From contig NC_090283.1 in assembly GCF_037392515.1 (NCBI RefSeq), positions 32,814,249 to 32,878,248 on the forward strand: a stretch of 64,000 nt of DNA, given 5' to 3'. The position numbers and the translations under genes are program-made. The notes below the pieces were generated by a model. That model was not told where the DNA came from and searched no databases. It saw nothing but the letters and a program-made list of their open reading frames with translations. The stretch comes from Haliotis asinina (lineage: Eukaryota; Mollusca; Gastropoda; Lepetellida; Haliotidae). Shown in pieces: positions 24,756 through 37,000 of the stretch (position 1 is the first letter of the stretch; each line of letters begins with the position of its first letter).

Positions 24756-24839
24756 CAAGACGCTCACACGAAGTCCTCGAAAACAGGCTGCAGTTTCTGT
24801 TTCTATTTTTGGAAACACGATGCATTATGCAGGATAGTC

Positions 24840-24970
24840 AGCGAATGAGTTTGGTTTTAAACCGTTCTTAGCAAAATTCCAGAAATATCGTGGACTTCAC
24901 ACGCTGTACCCATGTGGAGAATCGAACCCAAGTCTCCAACGCTTTAACCACTAGGCTCCTGCACCGCCCC
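24840..24970 (-). mobile_element. tRNA-derived SINE, abalone-like family
   Basis: On the minus strand it reads GGGGCGGTGCAGGAGCCTAG (A box), TGGTTAAAGCG, GGGTTCGATTC (B box), CCACATGGGTACAGCGTG, and then an AATTTTGCTAAGAACGG-type body. This is the clearest copy of the family. It lies directly before the gene 2 promoter candidate. Confidence 0.85.
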
Positions 24971-24995
24971 TGAAGAAAACACAGATTGCTTGACT

Positions 24996-25054
24996 TAAAC
25001 AGAAAGTAGCTGTAATTCCTGGATAGTGAGATGACGTCATAGGAATTCCAGGAA
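24996..25054 (+). promoter_or_regulatory. Candidate promoter module of ZNFX1-like gene 2
   Basis: TAAACAGAAAGT (24996-25007, IRF-like), TGACGTCA (25032-25039, perfect CRE) and TTCCAGGAA (25046-25054, perfect STAT palindrome). A donor CAG|GTATGT at 25128/25129 could close a non-coding first exon, about 2.9 kb before the exon with the start codon. The same spacing is seen for gene 1. Confidence 0.5.
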
Positions 25055-25129
25055 ATTTACCCTGATAACAAGAGTGGTGTCAAAAGTCTGTTGACAAGAG
25101 CAACAGAATAGAACATGTTGTGAAACAGG

Positions 25130-27365
25130 TATGTGGACTGGTCGCAGACTTAACCGTGTATATCACTTTTATTTGTCCTCGCTTTGCTTGTGCTAGTTTC
25201 TAAATAACAAAGCTAGTGTCACTGCAAGCTTCCTGATTCTGATTTTGAATCTGTGAGTTAGTGTATAGGCTACTACAGCCAGATAGACCCTGCGTAATCT
25301 GGTGGTTAAAGCGTCCGCTCGCCAATAGCTTTTCCTGCTTTATATTAAATATGCACTGTAATGTTGTAATTCTATCAGTTAGTGGTATGTTGGTGCATGT
25401 TACATTACACATACGATACGTCCCTCCGTGTAATACCATTTTTGTTAAACGTGTAAATGATTTGGTATCACACGAGCGTAAGCAAGTTCGATACAAAATC
25501 TTTCATGAGTTTAATGAAACTGGTATTTCATGGAAGCGACTTTTGTATTCTGTTTATTACTTCCAACACAAATTGATAGAAACTGCGGCTACATTGTGGG
25601 GGCCTGTGCCAGCCATAACAATTGTACCATAAATGACAACATACAGCAATGAAAATATCGACTTGAAGTCTTACGTTGTTGATCACTGAAAACAATGGCG
25701 GCTGGTAGTATGAGCAAAGGTCAAGGTCAAATGTCGTCACTCACAATAGTGACGTCATCTGTGTTGTTCTATGACATGTCTATATTTGTAAAATGTGTGT
25801 CAGTGACCTCCGTCGTTTTGTTGTTGGCAGTAAATGCTTCTAAACCGATGCCGCTGTTTTTATTCATTTTAGCTCCTCGGGCAGTTAATGAAACACCTCG
25901 GGCTTCTGCAAATGATAATGCCCTGAAAAATAGCGTTACCCTTATAGTAATAAACGACTTTATTCAGTCATTGTACATATTATGTGTTAAATTTGTAACA
26001 ATATGAATAAATTCATAAACATAACTTCATAGAATAGTTTGTGGGATTTAATTTAAATGTATGTCATCGGAAACATTTTCTGGGTTAATTCCTAACAAAC
26101 AGACATAATATAAAGTTTTCTTTAAGGACTGTTGAATGAAAATCAGAAAGTTAGATAAGTAAAGTTAGATGGTACATGATCTGTCATGGGAAATAAATTT
26201 TGTCCATTTAATGTTATCAAATCAAGAAACACATATGTAATGTAATTCTACCATACACATGGCCGGAATTTTTAAGTCTCTGTAAATGACTAGTTATATT
26301 AAGAGCTTTAAGTGATGAAAACTCTTGTAAGAAATGAATCAATAAATTGACATATATAAAATGACTCACAACACTGACTGATGGACATATTTCACAAGGG
26401 GTAAATATTTTATTTCAAGCTATGATGACTGGTGTTTCTGATGCAACCGACTACTTGCTTACGTGTATGGCACTTGTATACGTATACATAAAAATGTGCG
26501 GCAGTGTCAGAACCGAAATTTAAAACCAAAATGGATTCAGATGAGTGAGGAACTGATGCTCTAAACCAAATTTATGTGTTTCTTACTAACTTTTGCATTC
26601 TATACGGAATTTCTTCAGTTGTCAGGGATTTGTAATAATAAAAAAATTCTCGATAAAGAACTTTCAGGGGATACTCATGCGATGGAGGTGCATCTCCGAA
26701 TTATTTTATATTAAGATCGGTGGTAGTATAGGAACTATTCGTAAGAATTTTCATTATTTCATAGATGTCACGGCACCCGAGACTGGCACGGCTTCGTGTT
26801 CTGTCGTCGGAAATTCGGTGATAATATACTAATTTTTCATGTCGTTTTCCCCGTTATCTTCTATCCTGTCAATTCGTTCAGCATTTGGAAATTTAAACGA
26901 ACGATGCTTTTCTCAACAAAAAGCAGAGCAAAACGTGTAAGTTAGTGGCTTTTCGTCGTAAAAGATATTTTTTGTTAGTGAAGGTGACCAAGGCAACGCG
27001 TAAGCTGGGTTCTGTCTTTACATGTATCAAGTTGTCGCAGCGCACATTGAGTCGGGAACCAGACCGGAAACGAGACGTTGAACCGTCATTTTAAAAGGAG
27101 AGTCCACCGACTCGCAACCAAACGATCGCCCATTGTTATGTCCTTTGATATCGTTGCCATGCGAGAGCATTACCAGTTATGGATGGGTTGTATCGTATTG
27201 ATCCAACTGTGAATAATACGCATGTAGCTTAGTTGGTGAATATTATATTATTAAGTTTCGTATACCTTCTCATAACTTAAATCTCTCTGCGATATGGTGG
27301 CGACCTAGACATAAAAGAAAAGGGAACTTCAAACTCTTGCTAAACAAATGATGGTCAAAGCTGTT
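25130..27365. other. Presumed intron 1 of ZNFX1-like gene 2
   Basis: No proven exon. A piece at 25290-25325 (GGTGGTTAAAGCGTCCGCTC) is a SINE-head fragment. The ATG at 25695 sits in a good context (AACAATGGCGG) and opens 103 codons with a hydrophobic stretch, but I recognise no family. A second TGACGTCA lies inside it (25750-25757). Confidence 0.4.
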
Positions 27366-27665
27366 GTCCTCTTCTTTGAGGAGTGGAAACTGTACATCCA
27401 GGAAATTGTCAAGGTTCTTGCAACCACCGATGGTTTTGTTCTTCCTCAGGAACATGTCCTTTAGCATATATGTCAATGGCATTTGGTATTACGGATAGAT
27501 CTCTAAAACCATCAGTTGTATTTCAGATTTGGAGATCCAGATATTGGTCAAGATTCCTGTAACCATCGATGGTTTTATGCTTTATCATAACTAGTACCAG
27601 GTACTAGGTCATATATATCAATGGTATTTGACATCATGGATAAGACTCTGAAACATCTGCTGTCT
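27366..27665 (-). pseudogene. Two tandem antisense fragments of a ZNFX1-like gene
   Basis: On the minus strand, 27366-27515 encodes MFLRKNKTIGGCKNLDNFLD, matching IFLRKNKTIGGYKNLDHYLD in gene 2. A second, more decayed copy at about 27526-27665 has KTIDGYRNLDQYLDLQ. Both also retain the preceding FRDLS-type segment in other frames. They are host-gene fragments with frameshifts and stops, covering only about 50 codons of the pre-helicase region. They lie in reverse orientation just before gene 2. Confidence 0.82.
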
Positions 27666-28067
27666 TTCAGATTTGGCGACCGAAGCTGGTGTTTTCCTCT
27701 GTTTCTATTTGTTTTGAAAAAATACTATCTTTTAAGAATGTATGACATTGAAAAGAAACAAATTCCAACGATACGCTAGTAATTCATACTTTTGTTTGTA
27801 AAGCTGTCACCACGTTATGCTACAATGTAAACTAGCATATGTCTCTGCTCAAGAAGACGTTAAAATAATTGATAAGGTAGGTTTATGGTTTGATTGTAGT
27901 TAATACGAAATGTGGAAAATGGGTGGTTTTGTTTTATAGTTATCATTCTTTGTTTTCTCGATTTGTCTTAGGGAAATGTGACACGTTTCAGACTGACTAT
28001 AATTATCTGATACAAACATAATATACATATCCTTTATACACTAGATTCACAGGAGGAACGGAAAGTG

Positions 28068-31000
28068 ATGGAAAGGGAGACTGGGGATGCGATAACTGAT
28101 GGAAGGTAAAATAAAAAGCGTTTTCTGTAAAGCATTTCTGAATTTGTGTATTGCCTGTATTTACGTATAAAAAGTATTTCAGCTTAACTGATGTGTTTGG
28201 ATCTCATGGAATTACCCCGGTGCAAATTTTCGAAAACGTTTGAAAAATGTGTTTTAACAGGCCTAACACACCCAGTTGATGTTTATTAATGGGATGGGGA
28301 CTGCAGGTGTTTTAACCGTTAATGCTGAAACCCCTGGTTCGATGTTTGAAGTCCATATCTGGTGTTCTCCGCCATGCTATTGCTGGACTATTGCCAAAAG
28401 CAGCATAAAAATCACTTTGTTTCTGACCTCCGTGTCTTCACATCACCCCATGGATTATTGATCAAGATTCAGTCCGTCCTGACATAGCCGAAATACGCCA
28501 TTACACAATATTCTAAACGCCATTTTCCAGAAATACGTTTACATATGTCCCTTTTTAACAATTAGGTGTGTCGCAGCACAACCAGATAAAGGAGGGGGAA
28601 CATGTGAAGATAAAAATCAGAGTGTCAGAAGAGCAGAAGGAGATTTGAACGAAAGAGGCAGACAGTTTGATAGAACAGGCACTTGGAGCGGTGAAGCAGG
28701 TATCCAACGTCATGCCGGTTTCAAAGACTTGGAATTGCACAGAGATAACCACACGGGTCGGGGGAATACAGAATGCAAGAGTCTAAGCGATTGGAGAGAC
28801 AGAGATTCTCGTAGTCCACACAGCAATCAGAATGGTTTCAAGAAAACACCTTTAGACGGAAACACAGGGAAAGTTGGAGGCAACTACGTAAGGGCAAACA
28901 ATTGGAGAGTTCGACAATACCAGGGAGCAGATACTGAACAAGATGTGGGTTTCAAAAAGCTTGACAGACCCACAGATGGAAACCAAGGCACAGTTGATTC
29001 TACAAGTACAGACAACTGGAGGGATCGGTGTCCTGGCGGACCAAATAAGATGCAGCATATAGGCTTTAAAACCCGGGAAGTAAATTCAGATGGAAATAGC
29101 CAACAAGGCCCAGTTGATGCTACAAGTACAGACAACTGGAGGAATCGGTGTCCTGGCGGTCTAAATAACAAGAAGCATATAGGCTTTAAAACCCGGGAAG
29201 CAAATTCAGATGGAAATAGCCAACAAGGCCCAGTTGATGCTACAAGTACAGACAACTGGAGGAATCGGTGTCCTGGCGGACCTAATAACAAGAAGCACAT
29301 AGGCTTTAAAACCCGGGAAGCAAATTCAGATGGAAATAGCCAACAAGGCCCAGCTGATGCTACAAGTACAGACAACTGGAGGGATCGGTGTCCTGGCGGA
29401 CCTAATAACAAGAAGCATATAGGCTTTAAAACTCGGGAAGCAAATTCAGATGGAAATAGCCAACAAGGCCCAGTTGATGCTACAAGTACAGACAACTGGA
29501 GGGATCGGTGTCCTGGCGGACCTAATAACAAGAAGCACATAGGCTTTAAAACTCGGGAAGCAAATTCAGATGGAAATAGCCAACAAGGCCCAGCTGATGC
29601 TACAAGTACAGACAACTGGAGGGATCGGTGTCCTGGCGGACCAAATAACAAGCAGCATATAGGCTTTAAAACTCGGGAAGGAAATTCAGATGGAAATAGC
29701 CAACAAGGCCCAGTTGATGCTACAAGTACAGACAACTGGAGGGATCGGTGTCCTGGCCGACCAAATAACCAACAGCATATTGGCTTTGAGCCCCGGGAAA
29801 CAAACTCAGATGGACATAGCCAACAAGGCCCAGTCGATTCGGCAAGAACACGAAATTGGAGGGATCGGTGTCCTGAGGGACCAAATATCAAACAGCATAT
29901 TGGCTTCAAAGCACGGGAAGTACACTCATGCGGACAAGCAAGACAATACACACCTGGGTCTACAAGAACAGGCAATGGGAGAGATCGATGTTCTGAGGGA
30001 GTAGATATGAAAGGGGAAATTCCCACAGACAGAGAAAAAGGACAGCGTGAAAAAAATGTAAAAGGAACAAGTATCCAAAGATATGAAAACTCCGCTGGTC
30101 TGGTTTTGTCCCAGCTCAAAGAACTGACAGATAAGGATCCTTCTACTATTCTGTTGTTATTGAATTCAAGAATACATAGTTTGATGGATCGACCTACTCT
30201 TCAACCTGATGCTGTGTATACATTTGTAAGTCTCATAGCACAGGGCATCCAATGCAGAACTGAGTCCAGCAATGTCAGTAAACTGCTACTAGCTGTACAC
30301 GAGTCTAACTTCTATGAACATGTTTCACATATTTTGGTGCTACTTGATACACATCTAACAGAAGAAGACAAAAGTCGATGCTTCCTAAAGGATCTGACAA
30401 CCATTCTTTGTGAATTGTACATTCGACTGCCACATGCCTTTATGAAAGTAAAGGTACTTGGCTTGGAAGAACAGTTGATATTGGTAACCCAAAAGCTGCA
30501 AGGAAAATCCAATATCGTTGATGACGAAATTGTTTCTAACTTGAGTGAACTCCAGAAAATGAAATATTCAGCTCTTCAGAAATCAGTGACAGTTAAAAAA
30601 GAGGATATAGAGAGAGAACCGCCTGATGATTTTAGAGCTTTATCCATTCTACCAAGTACCAGTGATATCTATGGTAAGGAGGAAATATTCCTTAGAAAGA
30701 ACAAAACCATTGGTGGTTACAAGAATCTTGACCATTATCTGGATGTCCAGTTTCGACTCCTCAAAGAAGATTTTGTCGGTCCATTGAGGGATGGTATTGG
30801 GGCTGTTGCTGGAAACACCAAGTTAAAACAAGGACAGAGGATAAATGACGTCCGAGCATATCATGGCGTACAAATTTGTAGCAAAGTTTATTCAGCCAGT
30901 GGAATATTGCACAGACTGCACTTTGATGTAAACGGTCTGCAGGAGATGGTGTGGGAAGACTCCAAGAATCTCATCTATGGTTCGTTAGTGTGCCTGCTGC

Positions 31001-34000
31001 CAGATAACTTTGAGACATTTATCCTTGCCACTATTACTGACAGAGATTCCAAACTTCTAAGATCAGGGATCGTAGATGTATCAATTGAATTTGGTCAAAT
31101 AGGATATGACAAGAAATATACCATGGTTGAAACAACTGCTTTCTTCGAAGCCTATCGCCATGTGCTCAAAGCTTTGCAAGAGATTCAAGAGGGGGAACTT
31201 CCTTTTGAAAAGTATATAATTCACTGTGACACCAGTCAGGATTCGCCAAGACACCTAACAAGATGTACTGGATCATCATTATATGACTTGCAATCACTGA
31301 GAGTAAAAGCTTTGTCTGAACATATGGACAATTTTCCTTATGAATCTGCTACAGTTGTGAACATTTTGAAAGACGAAGATTGGCCTACTGCAGACACTCT
31401 CCTTTTGAATCCGCCACAGTATGAATCTTTGAGGAAAGCCTTGACCAAAGAATTTTCAATCATACAAGGTCCACCAGGAACAGGCAAAACTTTTATAGGT
31501 CTGAAGATTGCCAAAGCTCTGCTCCGTAATAGCCATCAATGGAAGAAGCCCATGTTGATTGTGTGCTATACAAATCATGCTTTGGATCAATTCCTTGAAG
31601 GAATCATTAGCTTTCAAAGAGAAGGGGTCATCAGAGTTGGCAGTAGGATTTCAAAAGAATGCCTTGAAGACTACTCACTAAACGTTATAAGGTTGAAAGA
31701 ACGAAGCAAAAACATGAAGCGTGTCAGATGGGAACGCAGAAAAGCCATAGAATGGTTTCAAGTAGTGCTAGAGGATGCATATGTGAAACTGAAGAATGCA
31801 AGAGAGACAGTATTACATGAGGACATTCTTTGTCCATACATGCATATGTCTTATGACAAGTTGCTGAATGGGATGAAGAGCAAACTCACAGACCTTGAAT
31901 TGGAACTTGGCCATGAAGTGGAATTACCTGCATGTGTTATGCAAGAATGGCTTGGAGTGGGAAAAATTGAAGCTACTGCACATTTGCCCCATGATGTATT
32001 TTCAGCTGAAGGAAAAATGGACAAAAAAGACGTGTCAGAAGATGGGAACGCAGCAGATGAGACAGAGAAGACAGAAATATATGAAACCGGTGGTTTTGCA
32101 AATATTGGGCCATCCTTTGAAGAGAGTTCAAAGGATAATCATCAAAAAGACAACAATGTTCCTTTTGGTACGTCAGAACGTAAAAGTTCGTCTGCTTCGA
32201 ATGTGACCATCTATGGCTTCCAGTTTCTCAAATGCAAAAGAAAAAATGTGAAACAACGCATCCTAGGACAACTTAGGTCATCTGAGCGAATGGCAGAAGA
32301 TGAAGCAGAACGAACTGGTGAACCATGGAGTCTGTCTATGCGTGACAGGTGGCGACTGTACAGATATTGGGTGTTCACATTTTGCGAAAGGCTCGAAAGA
32401 AGAATTCGGATCTATGAAGAGTGGTACAACAATGATTTGACAGAGTTAAAGGAATTACAAGAGGAGGAGGACAGCCAGTTATTGCAAGATGCCTCAGTGA
32501 TTGGCATGACAACAACAGCAGCAGCTCGGCATCGACGAATGCTTGCCAAGATTGGGCCTAGAATCATCATAGTAGAGGAAGCAGCTGAGGTTCTTGAGGG
32601 ACACATCATCAGTACTTTGAGCAAGAAGTGTGAACATCTGATACTCATTGGAGACCACAAACAACTGAGGCCAAACCCAACCGTTTACAACTTGGCAAAA
32701 CGGTACCACCTTGATTTGTCCTTGTTTGAGAGGATGGTGTCAAATGGGATTCACTGTGACACTCTCTCTCTTCAACACAGAATGAGACCAGAGATATCAT
32801 CATTGTTGCGCCACATTTATCCCAAACTTGAGGATCATCCATCTGTGTTTGATTACGAAAACGTGAAGGGTATTTCTACCAACATGTTCTTCATAGATCA
32901 CAGAAATCAAGAAGAGACTGATGAACATATGATTAGCCATTCCAATGAATATGAAGCAGTCTATGTTGTTGCTTTGTGTAGTTACCTGTTAAAGCAAGGA
33001 TATGACCATTCACAAATCACCGTCCTTACAACATATGCAGGACAGCAGCACAAAATAAGGAAGTTAATGAGGAAGGGTAATTTCCCAGATGTGAAGCTGA
33101 CAGTTGTTGACAACTACCAAGGTGAAGAAAATGATATAGTTCTGTTGTCTCTTGTCAGAAGCAATCCTGAAGGAAGTGTGGGATTTCTGAAAATCGAAAA
33201 CCGCATCTGTGTAGCTTTGTCTCGCGCAAGAATGGGGCTCTTTGTTATAGGCAACTTTGAGATGCTTGCTACGCAGAGTTTACTCTGGAAAGATATCTTG
33301 GAAGATTTGAACAAAAAGAAGCAGGTTGGACCTATCTTGCACTTGTATTGCCAAAACCATCAGGGAGGAACCGGAATCAGGGTTAAATGTCCAAACGATT
33401 TTAAAAAGGCTCCTGATGGAGGTTGCCTTAAGCCATGTGCGTTTAAACTTAAATGTGGTCATGTTTGTTCAAAATATTGCCATCCCTATGACCCTGAACA
33501 CAAGGAATACCTTTGTATGAGGTCTTGTACTAAGATACTTTGCAGTAAAGGGCATCCATGCCCACAACCATGCCACGAGAAATGTGGACCATGTGTGGTG
33601 CCACTTCAAAAGATCGTCCCGTCTTGTGGCCACGAGCAGATCGTCCCATGTTTCCAGGATCCAAACACATTCTCCTGTATAAATGTTTGTGAGAAACTGT
33701 GCAGCAAAGGTCATTCATGTCCTCGACTGTGTCATGAGAAATGTGAACCATGTGTGGTGCCTGTTCAAAAGGTCATCCCATCTTGTGGCCATGAACAGAT
33801 AGTTCCATGTTTCCAGGATCCGAGCACATTCTCGTGTAAGAATGACTGTGAGAAACTGTGCAGCAAAGGTCATCCATGTCCACGACTGTGTCACGAAAAG
33901 TGTGAACCATGTGTGGTGCCTGTTCAAAAGATCATCCCATCTTGTGGCCACGAGCAGACCGTCCCATGTTTCCAGGATCCACAAGAATTCCCGTGTCATG

Positions 34001-37000
34001 CAAATTGCGAAACGCGTCTTGACTGTGGGCACATATGTGGAGAAGCTTGTGGGAAAGCACATCGGTGCACAACAACAATTAAGAAGACATTTAGATGTGG
34101 ACATGAGAAGGAGGTCTTATGCATTAACAAAGACACGGAAGAATGTAACGTCAGATGTGGTGAGACCCTTGACTGTGGACACAGTTGTGAAGGTAACTGC
34201 TACAGGTGTCATGAAGGAAGGCTTCATGTACCATGCCAGAAGATGTGCAAGGAAATACTGATCTGTGGCCATGATTGTGGCTCTAAGTGTTCACACTGTC
34301 CTCCTTGTAGGATGGCATGTGAAAATCGCTGTCCTCACAAAAGGTGTCCTAAATTTTGTGGTGAAATTTGTGAACCATGCAGTGCTCCCTGTGAATGGAA
34401 ATGTGAACATTTCAAATGCACTTCGCTCTGCTATGAGCCTTGTAACAGACCACCCTGCAATGAACCATGCAAGAAGAAACTACCCTGTGAACACCAGTGT
34501 ATTGGCTTGTGTGGCGAACCATGCCCAAAACAGTGCAGATTTTGCAACGCTGCTGTAGTAAGCAGTGTGAGCGGAAAGCCGAATGCAAGATTCATTTTCC
34601 TGGAAGACTGCGGGCATATTGTGGAAATTACTAGCCTAGACAGGCTTATGGAATCTACATCAGACCAAATCAAACTGAAGGAATGCCCGCAATGTAAGAC
34701 AGTAATCAGATACAATATGAGGTATGGCAATGTAATCAATTCCATACTCAGAAAAGTGGATGTTGTCAAAAGGCAGTGCAATGGACAGGCAGAAATGGTT
34801 CTGGACACAGAAGAAAGGATGATGATTGAAGTGCTGAAGGATGAAGAATGCGAGGGAAATACAAAAGAAATGATGCTGCGTCAAGGATTTACCAACACTG
34901 TGGCAGGTCTCACTGCACTACAAAACCAGTTTACTCTCTTAGATGAGCTTACAAAGATTACCGATGAATATGATCGTTTTGTCGGTTTAGAAGGCGTGGC
35001 TGACTGTATCGATCTGACCATTAAGGAGACTGAACTATTCCGCAAATGGCTGTTGATACGAAGACAAGCCTTCAGCAGGCAAGAGGAATCAGATGCTCAG
35101 AAAGAACTGCTTAGACACAAAATGATTATTCACATGTTGGACTTAGAATTTCTTCTCGGTGCCAAATCTAAAGACAGTGACATACATGGTTACATGCTGA
35201 TTCTGAAAGACATCCTTGTTTCTGGCAAATCGTACTCAGGTGAAAAACAACTCAGGGTTGAAAGAATATTTGACAGACTTTGGGGTATCGTAAACATCAA
35301 CTTCTCAGAGGAGATTGACAACACAAAGGTGATGATTACGCCAACAACTGGAATTGCATCTGGTCACTGGCTGTCCTGTTGCCATGGTAAGTATAAAGTT
35401 TGAGATCTTAAAACGAAATAAGTAAATTGTTTTTTTTTCATAACAACTGATTTTCTGTTAATTACACCTTGATATTTCTGTAACAAATTACCCATGCATA
35501 TCATTCCATTTGCGTTATTATATACGAGATTGCTTCCGTAGCTTTTATAACGCGCCTGGACATCTCCATTTTGTTTTGAACAGATGAGGGGGAGAGCAGG
35601 AATGATGTTTGGTCTTTATTGCATGGATCTACAATTAGTCACCCAGAACCTGGAACCATGTTAGATATTATGACACATAATCAAACAGGTCATGATTGGT
35701 GTCCACTGATCATAGTTTACGTTAGTGATCTTAGATTATATGTTCTTGTTTGCTTGTTGGTAAAAGCATCATCTATAGTATGAAGGCAAATGATGTAAAG
35801 TCGATGAAAATTGAACATGCATGACTAATATTATGTATCTGTTCGAGAAACATCAACTAAAGGACAAGGTATGATAGAGGCCATTATTGGCCCACAACAT
35901 GTCATGATTATCAAAATTTTACAACACAATAATTTTAGCATAAAAGGAGCTAAACTAATTGTTGAAGTTACCTCCAATTGCATTTTTATGTTTTTAGTGT
36001 TGTTAGTTTTCCTCTTTGAAGACCTCAAAGTTAACATATTTTACAATATCTTCTAGAAACCTACATTTTCTGATTTTCAGAGTGGTAGAAAAGTGTGAGC
36101 AAAAGCGTGACCCATCCCAATTTTTTCACCACATATGAAGAGAGTAAATTAGAATGCACACCTAAAAAATTGTGGTGGGTCACGCTTTTGCTCACATCAA
36201 AATCTTTAAAAAAGTACATTTTTGCGGTTTATGAAATTGCCCCATACAACATCTCAAAAAATAAACATTGACATAAACTAACATCTTTAAAAACAATCCA
36301 TCACATTTACACATCTGTGCCATGATGCATTATATTTTGAATGGTTTTGTTATCTAAAATACACATATCAAACATCTTTATTAAAATTTTCAATATCATA
36401 AGGCACTCACAAGGCTGGTTTATGAGAGGTAAACATTGGTTTTGGGTTGTTGGTCTGTGCTAGAAAAGTAAGAAGATGTATGAAGATTTTCAAAATATGA
36501 TCAAGCAGTACTGTAAAGGTGAGAATCTTTGTTATTATGTAAGAATTTGATCATAGTTTTTCTATCATCTGTGTATCAAACACCTTTGAGTCCCCTGTTA
36601 CTGTCAAAATAACACTGTCATTCAACAGGATTGCCATATATAAACATATGGATTTTCCAAGACCTTATGTACCTTGATGTTTTCAATGACATATTAGATT
36701 TAACCAAAATGACTACACTTAACTGTATGAAAAGGATTTTTTAGCTAGAATAAGAACACTGTATCAAGGTCTAGCAGATGATGAACACAAGCAGACGTCA
36801 AGTCATACATAGTTGTAAAGTGTAATATCTAAGCTTAAATTCACACTGGGAGGCAAAGGATTATGTAGCCTAATGGTTGCAACAGTGGACTTTTTTGTTA
36901 TCAGACATGCAAGTTCAAATCCATGTAACTTTTCTTTCTTTTTTTCAAAGTTTGTTTATCAAGTCTACAATGTTTAATTAAACTGTTTCGCATCAAATCC

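Noticed and set aside
25750-25757. Second TGACGTCA as part of the gene 2 promoter
   Set aside because: No IRF- or STAT-type site lies close by and the spacing of the other modules is not met; treated as chance.
28645-28647. Gene 2 beginning at 28645
   Set aside because: The codon there is TTG, and the frame stays open to an acceptor at 28565. An ATG exon upstream joins in the same phase as the paralogues.
28884-30119. 411-codon minus-strand frame across the gene 2 repeats
   Set aside because: It is the antisense shadow of the 120-bp coding repeat; its repeated LLFGPPGHRSLQL simply mirrors the plus-strand units.
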